Positions 1 to 11,788 of a stretch of 64,000 nucleotides of DNA are shown piece after piece. The stretch is from Deltaproteobacteria bacterium. GTDB taxonomy: Bacteria; UBA10199; JADGCS01. The translations under genes were made by a program, and so were the position numbers. Positions within the stretch are counted from its first letter, which is position 1, and every line of letters begins with the position of its first letter. Below the pieces are notes generated by a model, which ran no database searches, was not told the origin of the DNA, and worked only from the letters and a program-made list of their open reading frames with translations. The DNA is taken from NCBI GenBank assembly GCA_024233595.1, contig JACKPK010000001.1, positions 124,001-188,000 of the forward strand. Direction: 5' to 3'.

Positions 1-2737
<2,737 letters not shown>

Positions 2738-2883
2738 TTTGGAACATAGAATTAACTATGCATAATGCAATTGTATTACCATGTTCATTGGTTTTACCAA
2801 TGACTTTTGATAACATTGATGAATCTAATTAATAGTTTATGATTTCAAGAACAATAATCACTCAGAAAGCTTACGCTTTCTTT

Positions 2884-2966
2884 ATGAATGAATAATGAAC
2901 AATTAGTAATTAAAAATTTTAAATTCACACTTTAATTACTGATTTCCAAAATTATTCATTCTTCAT
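2884..2966. repeat. AT-rich inverted-repeat element in the rRNA spacer, copy 1
   Basis: The left arm (ATGAATGAATAATG...) and right arm (...ATTATTCATTCTTCAT) are near-complementary and would fold into a long imperfect AT-rich hairpin. It lies between the 23S and tRNA-Ala genes. A second element of the same design is at 3165-3238, so this looks like a small MITE-like or fold-back element and not an rRNA processing stem. No coding capacity. Confidence 0.6.
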
Positions 2967-2987
2967 CAAATTAATAAAACCAATTTG

Positions 2988-3059
2988 TTGTGTGAAGTGA
3001 GGGGCTCAACCCCTGACCCCCCGGCTTGCAAGCCGATGCTCTACCAACTGAAATTTCCC
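2988..3059 (-). tRNA. tRNA-Ala (TGC)-like gene, degenerate
   Basis: On the minus strand a D-arm (CAGTTGGTAGAGCA), an anticodon arm around TTGCAA and a T-arm follow each other between 16S and 23S, the usual place for tRNA-Ala(TGC). The gene is imperfect as written. The anticodon loop has six bases instead of seven, the T-loop reads GGGGTTGAGCCCC and lacks the C of TTC, and the D-stem begins TTTC where GCTC is expected. Either the gene has decayed or the sequence has small deletions. Confidence 0.6.
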
Positions 3060-3082
3060 ACATCCCCAATCAATTCAACCAG

Positions 3083-3125
3083 TGACCCAGCTCAGCTGGT
3101 AGAGCAACCTCTCCAATTAAGTGTT
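3083..3125 (+). other. tRNA-like D-arm fragment on the opposite strand
   Basis: Bases 3088-3106 read CCAGCTCAGCTGGTAGAGC, a standard tRNA D-arm, but on the plus strand, opposite to the rRNA operon. It is followed by CTCCAATT, which faintly resembles a CCA anticodon loop. No matching acceptor or T-arm can be closed, so I call it a fragment and not a gene. Confidence 0.3.
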
Positions 3126-3164
3126 GCCACGCTGGCAAAATGCTGAAACCATCCCCCTAAACTT

Positions 3165-3238
3165 AATGAATAAATAATTAATTTTTGAATTTAAAATTAA
3201 ATTCTTAATTACCGTCATTAATTATTCATTCTCCATTC
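3165..3238. repeat. AT-rich inverted-repeat element in the rRNA spacer, copy 2
   Basis: The left arm AATGAATAAATAATTAA and right arm TTAATTATTCATT are near-complementary around an AT-rich centre. The element lies between the tRNA-like fragment and tRNA-Ile. It shares its end sequence with copy 1 at 2884-2966, which suggests two insertions of one small mobile or fold-back element into the spacer. Confidence 0.6.
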
Positions 3239-3248
3239 CTTTAGCCAT

Positions 3249-3325
3249 GTGAGTAGGCCTGGGGACTTGAACCTCCGACCTCACCCCTTATCCGAGTGCG
3301 CTCCTAACCACCTGAGCCTAAGCCC
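3249..3325 (-). tRNA. tRNA-Ile (GAT), with small indels
   Basis: On the minus strand the gene reads GGGCTTAGGCTCAGGTGG and then GGATAAGGGGTGAGGTCGG, and ends with a T-arm GGTTCAAGTCC. This is the 16S-23S spacer tRNA-Ile with anticodon GAT. Compared with usual tRNA-Ile genes it lacks one or two bases between the acceptor and D stems, has one extra G in the D-loop, and has a weakened 5' anticodon stem. These look like scattered indels and not a different tRNA. Confidence 0.75.
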
Positions 3326-3369
3326 GAAGCAGGCGTTAGCCCTGATTTCTTTGATTTAAAAGAACAAAA

Positions 3370-3398
3370 GTTCTTTGACCGGTAAATAACAGAATAAT
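3370..3398 (-). other. 16S precursor processing stem, 3' arm
   Basis: The plus-strand sequence GTTCTTTGACCGGTAAATAA (continuing to 3398) is almost exactly the reverse complement of 5157-5186 on the other side of the 16S gene. In the transcript the two arms would pair and bring the 16S ends together, as in RNase III processing stalks. The 5' arm also has a boxA-like TTCTTTGACAA. Confidence 0.75.
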
Positions 3399-3522
3399 CT
3401 ATCAAAAGAAATGCATCCGTTGACCGTTTCCAGTTCATAGACTTTGGGACTTAGTTTTCTGACCAAAGAATTTTGATCCAGAAAGATTTAAACCGGCATA
3501 AAATAATAAAGTCTTATGCTGG

Positions 3523-5040
<1,518 letters not shown>

Positions 5041-5156
5041 TGAAGAAGTTGTTCTGAACCAACGTCAACCGAAGTTGACGATTTGTAAGTTCAAAGAAAA
5101 TTGTACTTGAAGTTATGCTTATATAATATATAGGTATAAGCCGAATACTTATGGAA

Positions 5157-5186
5157 ATTATTCTGTTATTTAATTGTCAAAGAACC
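5157..5186 (-). other. 16S precursor processing stem, 5' arm with boxA-like sequence
   Basis: On the minus strand it reads GGTTCTTTGACAATTAAATA and continues to 5157. This pairs with the 3' arm at 3370-3398. The TTCTTTGACAA part resembles the boxA antitermination signal of rRNA leaders, and its position about 115 bases before 16S fits. Confidence 0.7.
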
Positions 5187-5336
5187 GAAATTTTTGGTTC
5201 CATGACACTAAAACAAACCAATCCGCTTGCCAGAAAAAATTACCTTTTTTTCAAAAAATTTCAAGATTACGAGAAACAGCAGATTGTTTTTGGAGAAGAG
5301 GAAGTTCAGGCAGGCTAAATTTCGAAGGATTCGCGC

Positions 5337-5364
5337 ATTCTACACTATTCTTATACCCAGTCAA
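5337..5364 (-). promoter_or_regulatory. Promoter of the rRNA operon
   Basis: On the minus strand TTGACT (complement of 5359-5364) is followed after 16 bases by TAGAAT (complement of 5337-5342) and then a GC-rich discriminator GCGCG. The strong -35, near-consensus -10 and GC-rich discriminator are typical of growth-rate-controlled rRNA promoters. It lies upstream of the processing-stem arm at 5157-5186. Confidence 0.75.
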
Positions 5365-5428
5365 TAGTGTTTTTTGCTTTTTTTCACTTTTTTCAAAACC
5401 AATCGTTTTCTGCTATTTCTAAATAAAT

Positions 5429-5541
5429 CATGAGGTTAACACACATTACCTCATGTTGACTCTTGGTTTCCTAAAAAATTCTGACTTTTTTCTCATCATT
5501 ACCTCATGGCTATTGACAGGAACGCCTGGCTTCTACACAAT
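5429..5541 (+). promoter_or_regulatory. Promoter and candidate operator upstream of the 5579 gene
   Basis: TTGACA at 5513-5518 and CACAAT at 5536-5541 are spaced 17 bases apart and form a plausible sigma-70 promoter for the gene starting at 5579. Just upstream, ATTACCTCATG occurs twice (5445-5455 and 5498-5508). The first copy also forms an inverted repeat with CATGAGGT at 5429-5436. This is the pattern of a repressor operator. No regulator is encoded next to it. Confidence 0.5.
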
Positions 5542-5578
5542 TCTTTTTAGAAACAAACCCCAAGCCCCAGGAGCAGCC

Positions 5579-6355
5579 ATGCCAAGCACCTCCGCGACCG
5601 GAAAGAACTCTTACGACTACTTTGGGTTAGATCGTCCATCACCCAAAAAACGAATCTCAGACGACAATCCAAAATCTTTTTTACCTCAAAACAGACCTTC
5701 TGCTCTTTATATGAATTCTGTTTATGAACTCGATGAGCAAACAAACTTAGAGAACCTACTCACCGCCTCATCTGCAACACAACATAACATTGAGTTGCTC
5801 ACTGGATTTGTGAACAGCGGTTCTGAAATGCACGAATCACAAACATATCAACCAATTCGTTTTTGGCTGGGGCTTGATATCATACAAAGTTACAATCGTT
5901 GCGTGCTAAGCAAAACATCCGACAAAGAATTAAACATCGCTTATAACCGCACTCTTAAAAGCTCCAGCGCAACCCTCAAAAGCTGTTACGATTCTGCTGT
6001 TGCAGACGCAAAAAATGTTAGGAAGCTTTTCCCCTCTTCAGAAGATTCAAAGCGAAACGAATTCGCTCAAAGAGTCATGGTTGTTGGTGCGCTCAATACC
6101 TTTCTTGATCTCTATCACTTTCAAGAAAGTCAGTCCGCACTAGAAGAAAACATCAGCAAATCAGATCAGGTAAACGACACTCGAAAAAAATTAAAAGAAG
6201 TCATTGCTGAAACACAATGCCTACAAGAAACAGCAGCTCGAATCTTGAGTGACCCTGATTTTGATTTAGAATCCTCGCACGAACCCTTAGTGCAATCTTG
6301 TCTAAATCTAGGATTTACTTCCTTGCCTGAGAATCAAAAAGCGAATACCAATTGA
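5579..6355 (+). CDS. Unknown protein
   Basis: I do not recognise this 258-residue protein. An in-frame ATG at 5453 would add a hydrophobic N-terminus, but I place the start at 5579. There, AGGAG sits a few bases upstream and a promoter at 5513-5541 would be internal to the longer version. The N-terminal third is polar and rich in Ser, Pro and Asn. The middle and C-terminal parts look helical with several cysteines, and charged residues around 200-225 could form a short coiled coil. It stops three bases before the pilin-like gene at 6359, so the two are probably co-transcribed. With the longer start it would have one membrane segment. Confidence 0.65.
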   Translation: MPSTSATGKNSYDYFGLDRPSPKKRISDDNPKSFLPQNRPSALYMNSVYELDEQTNLENLLTASSATQHNIELLTGFVNSGSEMHESQTYQPIRFWLGLDIIQSYNRCVLSKTSDKELNIAYNRTLKSSSATLKSCYDSAVADAKNVRKLFPSSEDSKRNEFAQRVMVVGALNTFLDLYHFQESQSALEENISKSDQVNDTRKKLKEVIAETQCLQETAARILSDPDFDLESSHEPLVQSCLNLGFTSLPENQKANTN

Positions 6356-6358
6356 TGC

Positions 6359-6793
6359 ATGAATAATAACAAAGGTTTTTCTATTAAAGAATTGATCATG
6401 GTTTTTGTTGTGATTGGCATTCTCTGTGCCGCTGCGATTCCTGGTTTTAACTACCTACAAGAAACAAAACGCTCAGCCGATTTTGAAAAAACAATCGCGT
6501 CACTTAAATTAAGTTTGAACAACAACGCAAAAACAACCACAGATGATCAGGCACAAACAGCGGTGCTCCTTGATGAAGAGCAAGCACAGAGCATTTGCCA
6601 AAATTGCTTTTCAAAACTTCTTCCTGAACCACTGGCCAATCGTTTGTGGTTCAAAGAATCCGAAAACACTTATTTGTATTCAGCAAACGGCAACTACGGT
6701 CACGCGAATAATTACAACGAGCAAGGCGACTACCGCATTCAAATCGACACAAAACAAAACGTGGTTTCTGTTTCTGTGATTGGTTTAGAATGA
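6359..6793 (+). CDS. Type IV pilin-like protein
   Basis: This 144-residue protein begins with a type III (prepilin) signal. A short basic leader ends in NKG, followed by FSIKELIMVFVVIGILCAAA. The cleavage site G-F, Glu at mature position 5 and the hydrophobic helix are the family hallmarks. The remaining 110 or so residues are a short globular domain with a CQNC pair near residue 78. It could be a minor pilin, a type II secretion pseudopilin or a competence pseudopilin. No assembly genes are nearby. It overlaps the next gene by four bases (ATGA), which implies translational coupling to the channel-like protein. Confidence 0.8.
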   Translation: MNNNKGFSIKELIMVFVVIGILCAAAIPGFNYLQETKRSADFEKTIASLKLSLNNNAKTTTDDQAQTAVLLDEEQAQSICQNCFSKLLPEPLANRLWFKESENTYLYSANGNYGHANNYNEQGDYRIQIDTKQNVVSVSVIGLE

Positions 6794-7374
6794 TGAGCAA
6801 AAATCGTTTAGAAGCTTTCAGTGACGGTGTGCTGGCCATTGTGATCACAATCATGGTTCTGGAATTTCACATTCCAAACGGCACCACGTTTTCTTCTTTA
6901 AAACAAATCACCCCCGATTTTTTAAGTTATGTCTTAAGCTTTTTTTACTTAGCTATTTATTGGAACAATCATCATCACATGCTGCACACCTGCAAACGCG
7001 TGACGGGCCCTATTTTGTGGGGGAACCTGCACTTGCTATTTTGGTTGTCGCTTATCCCCTTTGCCACAGCCTGGATGGGAGAAGCTCATTTTTCAAAACA
7101 ACCAACCACCCTTTATGGCGTGATTCTTTTAATGGCCGGCTTTGCTTACTGGCTCTTGCAAGGTCAAATCATTGCCTCACAAGGAAAAGACTCACTGCTA
7201 AAAAAAGCCATTGGCAACGATTGGAAAGGAAAGTCATCTCAGGTGATTTACCTTGCCGCAGTTCTGCTCTGCCAATTGTCTCCTTGGATTGCTTTGGGAC
7301 TTTATTTGCTGGTCGCGATCATGTGGGTGATTCCAGACACACGCATTGAACGCATGATGCATTCTGATTCGTAG
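6790..7374 (+). CDS. TMEM175/DUF1211-family potassium channel-like membrane protein
   Basis: The 194-residue protein starts with KNRLEAFSDGVLAIVITIMV, the FSDG signature of the TMEM175 (DUF1211) family, whose bacterial members are small potassium channels. About six hydrophobic segments follow, with a WNNHHHML motif after the third. The length fits bacterial single-repeat members. A second ATG at 6793 is possible. It overlaps the pilin-like gene by four bases and converges on pgeF with only four bases between stop codons, so no terminator separates them. Potassium transport is known for some family members and is only inferred here. Confidence 0.85.
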   Translation: MMSKNRLEAFSDGVLAIVITIMVLEFHIPNGTTFSSLKQITPDFLSYVLSFFYLAIYWNNHHHMLHTCKRVTGPILWGNLHLLFWLSLIPFATAWMGEAHFSKQPTTLYGVILLMAGFAYWLLQGQIIASQGKDSLLKKAIGNDWKGKSSQVIYLAAVLLCQLSPWIALGLYLLVAIMWVIPDTRIERMMHSDS

Positions 7375-7378
7375 AGAC

Positions 7379-8083
7379 TTACGTTTGTCTTAAACCAATA
7401 AAAGTGATGTTGCGCCCTGTGTCTTTGCTGCGCCGATACGAATACAAATCGTTTTGTTCCTCAAAAGTGCATTGCTCCGAAACAAAAATATTTTTTTCTA
7501 AAACACCCGCGGCCATCAAAAAATTCTGCGCCGTTTTTTTAAGATCCAGATAAAAATGCCCGTGGCGCTCTTTAAAACACAATTCTTGCGGAAAGCGTTC
7601 CTGATAAGATTCTAATAAGTCCCTGCCAAATTCGTAATGATCAACACAAATGGCCGGTCCAATGGCAACACGAAGCTCCTGCGCCTTGCTTCCAAAATGA
7701 TTAGAGAGACCCTGGATGGTGTTTTGCAAAACGCCATCAAAGAGACCTTTATAGCCCGCGTGTGCGGCTGCAATGGCTTTGTTGGCGAGATCATAAAATA
7801 ACACAGGCAAGCAATCGGCTGTGTTGATGCCTAACAAAACTTCAGGTGAGTCTGTGAGCAAAGCATCGCCCTCTTTTTGCAAAAAATCCTCTGGTTGGTC
7901 ATCTGGTCCAACTAAAAAAATAAGATTCGAATGAGTTTGCTTGAGCCGAAACAAAGGCAAATCAGTTGGAGGCGTTTGGGATTTACCACAAAAACCGCAA
8001 AGTGAATCTGCGGGGAAGAAGTCCGTGAATGGCGAGTTGTTTTGCACAAAACGCAATCTAATTGATTGGCGGTTGAAGATCAA
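7379..8083 (-). CDS. pgeF: Peptidoglycan editing factor PgeF (YfiH/laccase-domain family)
   Basis: The 234-residue protein matches the Cu-oxidase_4 (YfiH) family. It has NTADCLPV near residue 87, HAGYKG near 108 (usually HAGWRG), GPAICVDHYEFG and a C-terminal LYSYRR. In E. coli the family hydrolyses wrongly incorporated residues in peptidoglycan precursors, and some members have purine nucleoside or phenol-oxidase activity. The start at 8083 is a TTG codon and is uncertain. It is divergent from the pyruvyl transferase gene at 8107 and convergent with the TMEM175-like gene. Confidence 0.88.
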   Translation of the reverse strand: MIFNRQSIRLRFVQNNSPFTDFFPADSLCGFCGKSQTPPTDLPLFRLKQTHSNLIFLVGPDDQPEDFLQKEGDALLTDSPEVLLGINTADCLPVLFYDLANKAIAAAHAGYKGLFDGVLQNTIQGLSNHFGSKAQELRVAIGPAICVDHYEFGRDLLESYQERFPQELCFKERHGHFYLDLKKTAQNFLMAAGVLEKNIFVSEQCTFEEQNDLYSYRRSKDTGRNITFIGLRQT

Positions 8084-8106
8084 ACAAACATCCAGTACAA
8101 AAAAGC

Positions 8107-9186
8107 ATGGTAAAAAACATCTTACATCTCTGTCTGCCTCAAGCAGATAATTTGGGTGATCACCTGGCCCACTTAGCTGTTGAACAGCTTATAAAAAACG
8201 CTGCGCCCGAGCAGGAATTTTTGTTCCATAAAATTGATTTGCTCGAGCAACGCCAAAACCTGGCTTACTTGGACGACGAATTGGATCACATCAACCAAAA
8301 TTACGATGCAATTGTGATTGGCGCCGGTGGTCTTTTGTCTCCCGGATTGATCAATCATGTGTTCCTGAACCCGGCCTGCTGGCAACAGGTCAACAAACCG
8401 ATTTTTATTTTAGGCGTTGGGGTCATCGGCAACTACACCAATCCCAATCACAATCTGAGTATCAACTCCGAAACGCAAAAACACTTAATAGCAGCCATCA
8501 ATAGAGCGGATTTGATTTCGGTACGTGACATGCCCACACGCCTTGTCTGCGAAAAAATCCTGAGCTTAAGCCAAAAGAAGAACGATCATTTATTTTTTAC
8601 CGGCTGTCCCACCTTGGTCGATTGCAAAGCCAAAACGCCGCTCCCCAAAAAATGGGATTGGGGAATCAATATCCCGCTTTTGCATGGCAACACCAAAGAT
8701 CACCAAGGCCCCCTCTTGGTGACTGCCGAAATGATCATGCGAAACGTGCCCAATACCGTGTGGATCTGCCACTCTGCGCAAGAACAAGAACACGCTAATA
8801 AATTTAAAAAAGACACCAAATTGGATTTTGATGTCATTAGACCAACTACATTTTCTGAAGTTGGTGAACTTTACGCTCAAATCAATCAAGCTCTGGTCAC
8901 CAAGGCGCACGCAGGCTATTTTTGTCTGGCCAACAATGTTCCTTTTGGAATGATTTCTTACGACATGAAATGCGATGCTCTTTTGCAAATGATTACAGAT
9001 TTTCCTATCGATTTTTCAGTGCATATTCATCATCTAAACGAATTGGACTTTAGCAAGCGCATTCAAAATATTATGAGAAACACTTTGGAATACAAAGAAG
9101 AATTGCAACAAGGACAGAACACACTTTTAAATTTTTATATGGATGAAAATAAAAAACTATCCATATCAATTAAAAATACAATCTGA
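8107..9186 (+). CDS. Polysaccharide pyruvyl transferase family protein
   Basis: This 359-residue protein looks like a PS_pyruv_trans (PF04230) member. It has an N-terminal NLGDHLAHLAVEQLI segment, a central AIVIGAGGLLSPG motif, FILGVGVIGN, and later ISVRDMPTR and TKAHAGYFCLA, which correspond to the family's conserved S-R-D and H-G positions. Such enzymes add pyruvate ketals from phosphoenolpyruvate to sugars of exopolysaccharide or cell wall. The acceptor is unknown. No other polysaccharide genes are adjacent, so it stands alone. Confidence 0.75.
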   Translation: MVKNILHLCLPQADNLGDHLAHLAVEQLIKNAAPEQEFLFHKIDLLEQRQNLAYLDDELDHINQNYDAIVIGAGGLLSPGLINHVFLNPACWQQVNKPIFILGVGVIGNYTNPNHNLSINSETQKHLIAAINRADLISVRDMPTRLVCEKILSLSQKKNDHLFFTGCPTLVDCKAKTPLPKKWDWGINIPLLHGNTKDHQGPLLVTAEMIMRNVPNTVWICHSAQEQEHANKFKKDTKLDFDVIRPTTFSEVGELYAQINQALVTKAHAGYFCLANNVPFGMISYDMKCDALLQMITDFPIDFSVHIHHLNELDFSKRIQNIMRNTLEYKEELQQGQNTLLNFYMDENKKLSISIKNTI

Positions 9187-9225
9187 TTTTTTTAAAAATT
9201 AATCAGATAAAACGGAGAAAATCAT

Positions 9226-10035
9226 ATGGATGATTTTAAAAATTTATATATACAAAAAAACGAGTTTATCAGCACAATCTATTTAAACCGGCCAGACAAG
9301 GCTAACGCCTTAAATATGGAATTGTGGCAAGAGATCTCTATGGCTTTTGATTTTTTAGAGAACAATGCCGAAACGCGAGTCATTGTTCTTTTGGGTAAAG
9401 GAAAGAATTTTTGTGGTGGAATCGACCTAATGGCGTTTCCGGAACTTTTGGGAAGCGTGCATCACGATGATCCGGCGCGCAAAAGCCTGAATTTAGAAAA
9501 AAAGATCAAAGAACTTCAAACTTGGTTAGGCAAGCCTGCTACGATCACCAAACCAGTGATCGCTGGCATTCAGGGGGCTTGTGTTGGTGCGGGCCTGGAT
9601 CTTGTTTGTGGTTGTGACTTACGAGTTGTGACTAAAGAGGCTTACTTTCAAATCAAAGAAATTGATTACGCCATGGTGGCCGATGTGGGCACCTTACAGA
9701 GATTACCAGACTTGCTTGGCGACGCTAAGGTTCGGGAATTGGCCTTTACCGGTGATAAATGGGGTGCTGAAGAGGCCTTGGGAGCTGGGTTTGTGAATAT
9801 GATTGTCCCCGATTTGGAAGACGGAGTAAATCAGCTGGCTCAAAAAATGGCTCAAAAATCCCCGCTAGCACTCCAGGAAATAAAGAAAATGATTGGGTTT
9901 TCTAGACATCACAGCCAACAAGAAAGCCTCGATTACATCGCTCAACGCAACGCTTTTTTGCTTTTGTCCACCGATCTTCAGGAAGCCATGATGGCAGGAC
10001 TTGAAAAACGCGCTCCAAAGTTTCAAAATACTTAA
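9226..10035 (+). CDS. Enoyl-CoA hydratase/isomerase family, probable dienoyl-CoA isomerase
   Basis: The 269-residue crotonase has the two oxyanion-hole regions (GKNFCGGIDL near 65 and IQGACVGAGLDLVCGCDLRV near 118). The segment QIKEIDYAMVADVGTLQRLP near 145-165 closely resembles the delta(3,5)-delta(2,4)-dienoyl-CoA isomerase ECH1, with its catalytic Glu and Asp in place. A role in beta-oxidation of unsaturated fatty acids is therefore likely. A good RBS (GGAG) precedes the ATG. It is followed immediately by the amidotransferase gene at 10036. A copy of the 15-base AAGACGGAGT repeat encodes EDGVN near residue 198. Confidence 0.88.
   Translation: MDDFKNLYIQKNEFISTIYLNRPDKANALNMELWQEISMAFDFLENNAETRVIVLLGKGKNFCGGIDLMAFPELLGSVHHDDPARKSLNLEKKIKELQTWLGKPATITKPVIAGIQGACVGAGLDLVCGCDLRVVTKEAYFQIKEIDYAMVADVGTLQRLPDLLGDAKVRELAFTGDKWGAEEALGAGFVNMIVPDLEDGVNQLAQKMAQKSPLALQEIKKMIGFSRHHSQQESLDYIAQRNAFLLLSTDLQEAMMAGLEKRAPKFQNT
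9817..9831 (+). repeat. AAGACGGAGT repeat, copy 1 (full form)
   Basis: GAAGACGGAGTAAAT inside the crotonase gene, in its sense strand, read as EDGVN. Confidence 0.85.
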
Positions 10036-10788
10036 ATGGCTAAGAAGATTCTTGTTTTTCAGCATGTCGCCTATGAGATCCTAGGCACCTTGGACCCCCT
10101 GCTTCGTCAAGCGGGGTTTCGGATCAAGTACGTCAATTTTAGTCGGGACCCTCAGCAATCTGTTAACTTATCAGGTTACGATGGCCTGGTGATTTTAGGC
10201 GGTCCCATGAATGTGGATCAAACCTTGGAGTTTCCCCATATTAAGACGGAGTTAAATGCCATTGAGCAAGCGTTAAAGAAAAAACTACCAATGCTGGGCA
10301 TTTGCCTGGGATCACAACTGATCGCTAAAGCTTTGGGCGCCAGAGTTTCAAAAAATCCTCAAAAAGAAATCGGTTGGTACTCCATTCAAAAAACGGAAGA
10401 CGGAGTAAATAACCCTGTCTTAAAACACATCAATGACGGAGAACAAATTTTTCAGTGGCACGGGGACACATTTGAAATCCCTAAGTCTGCAAAACACCTT
10501 GCCACATCTCACACTTGTCCAAATCAAGCCTATGTTTATGCCGATAATGTTTATGGATTTCAGTTCCATTTAGAAGTTGATCAGGCAATGATTGAGCGTT
10601 GGCTCAACATTCCCAGCCACATCGAAGAAATCAAGCAAACAAAGGGCCAGATCGATCCAGAGCAAATCAAAAAAGCCACGCCTCAACTCATTCGCCAATC
10701 CATCGCGCTGTCTGATAAAGTTTTTGGCGCTGTGATCGAACAATGCTTTGGCACCGCAAAATGCAACGTAAGCCTACCATCACGCTAG
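10036..10788 (+). CDS. Class I glutamine amidotransferase (GMP synthase glutaminase-like)
   Basis: The 250-residue protein has the triad of class I glutamine amidotransferases: Cys in MLGICLGSQLIAKALGA (about residue 90), and His and Glu in GFQFHLEVD (about 177-181). Stand-alone domains of this kind are usually annotated as GMP synthase-like. The synthetase domain is absent, so it is not guaA, and the ammonia acceptor is unknown. The ATG directly follows the stop codon of the crotonase gene. It converges with rluD, whose stop lies two bases away. Two copies of the AAGACGGAGT repeat lie inside, read in different frames. Confidence 0.85.
   Translation: MAKKILVFQHVAYEILGTLDPLLRQAGFRIKYVNFSRDPQQSVNLSGYDGLVILGGPMNVDQTLEFPHIKTELNAIEQALKKKLPMLGICLGSQLIAKALGARVSKNPQKEIGWYSIQKTEDGVNNPVLKHINDGEQIFQWHGDTFEIPKSAKHLATSHTCPNQAYVYADNVYGFQFHLEVDQAMIERWLNIPSHIEEIKQTKGQIDPEQIKKATPQLIRQSIALSDKVFGAVIEQCFGTAKCNVSLPSR
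10243..10257 (+). repeat. AAGACGGAGT repeat, copy 2 (with one extra T)
   Basis: AAGACGGAGTTAAAT inside the amidotransferase gene, read as KTELN, a different frame from copy 3. Confidence 0.8.
10396..10410 (+). repeat. AAGACGGAGT repeat, copy 3 (full form)
   Basis: GAAGACGGAGTAAAT inside the amidotransferase gene, read as EDGVN. Confidence 0.85.
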
Positions 10789-10790
10789 AC

Positions 10791-11738
10791 TCACTCAGAA
10801 TAGGCTTCTTCAAAAAAATACTCGTACGCGTTTTTAAAATCTTCCGGTGGCTCTGCCTGAAAAGACAACAATTCCCCAAAACACGGGTGCTCAAAAGATA
10901 AATGCGCTGCGTGCAAAAGCTGATGTCCAATATTTTTAACATATTGTGACTGATCATCGCTAAATTGACGCAGTTTTTTTGTGCCCCCGTACAGATCATC
11001 GCCAAGCACAGGGTGTCCCAAATGAGTTAATTGGACACGAATCTGATGGGTTCTGCCTGTGTGAATTTGAACATTGAGGAGAGAAACTAATTTACTCCGT
11101 CTTAAACACCTAACCTGACTGATCGCAATTTTGCCTTTTTTCTGATTCACCACAAATTTTTTACGATTCATTTCTGAACGCTTGATAAGATTCTCGATAC
11201 GCATTTCATCCTGTTCAAAACTCCCATAAGCCAGCGCAAGGTAGGTTTTTTGAACTGTTTTATCCTGAAACTGCTGGCTCAAATGCACATGCGCTTTATC
11301 TGTTTTGGCCACAACCATCAGTCCTGATGTGCCTTTGTCGAGACGATGCACGATTCCAGGGCGCTCAACGCCTCCTATCCCTGATAAATCCTGGCAATGG
11401 TGCAAAAGGCCATGCACCAAAGACAATTCATAATTTCCCGCTCCAGGGTGCACAACAAGACCAGCCGGCTTGTCCAAAACCAAAAGATCTTTGTCTTCAA
11501 AAAGAATAGGAAAATCGATTTTTTGAGGCGTTAGCTCTGAGGGTTTCACCTTAGGGGGCGTGATTTGAATCTGATCGCCTTCTTTGAGCTTGTGTGAAGG
11601 TTTGGCCTTGGCTTTATTGACCAACACAAAGCCATCTTTGATCCATTTAATGGCCTCGGACCGTGAAGTGCAATGCTGACCCTGCGCCAAAAATTGATCG
11701 AGACGCTCGCCAGACTCTGAAATGACCAGGTTTTTCAT
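10791..11738 (-). CDS. rluD: Ribosomal large subunit pseudouridine synthase, RluD/RluA family
   Basis: The 315-residue protein has an N-terminal S4 RNA-binding domain (about 1-65) and a RluA-type catalytic domain. The catalytic Asp is in GIVHRLDKGTSGLMVVAKTD (about 128-147), and GRTHQIRVQLTHLGHPVLGD is near 235. S4 plus this domain and the length fit RluD, which modifies helix 69 of 23S rRNA, though other RluA-type targets are possible. A repeat copy encodes RRSK near residue 212. Confidence 0.9.
   Translation of the reverse strand: MKNLVISESGERLDQFLAQGQHCTSRSEAIKWIKDGFVLVNKAKAKPSHKLKEGDQIQITPPKVKPSELTPQKIDFPILFEDKDLLVLDKPAGLVVHPGAGNYELSLVHGLLHHCQDLSGIGGVERPGIVHRLDKGTSGLMVVAKTDKAHVHLSQQFQDKTVQKTYLALAYGSFEQDEMRIENLIKRSEMNRKKFVVNQKKGKIAISQVRCLRRSKLVSLLNVQIHTGRTHQIRVQLTHLGHPVLGDDLYGGTKKLRQFSDDQSQYVKNIGHQLLHAAHLSFEHPCFGELLSFQAEPPEDFKNAYEYFFEEAYSE
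11090..11103 (-). repeat. AAGACGGAGT repeat, copy 4
   Basis: AAGACGGAGTAAAT on the minus strand, in the sense strand of rluD, read as RRSK. Confidence 0.8.
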
Positions 11739-11759
11739 GAAACCTATCTAACGAACTTG

Positions 11760-11774
11760 GAAGACGGAGTAAAT
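11760..11774 (+). repeat. AAGACGGAGT repeat, copy 5 (full form, intergenic)
   Basis: GAAGACGGAGTAAAT in the 50-base gap between the HNH gene and rluD. Confidence 0.85.
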
Positions 11775-11788
11775 TTTTTCCTAAAAAA

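Noticed and set aside
5453..5578. Upstream ATG extending the 5579 gene
   Set aside because: A promoter (5513-5541) and a better RBS favour the 5579 start. The extension overlaps an operator-like repeat.
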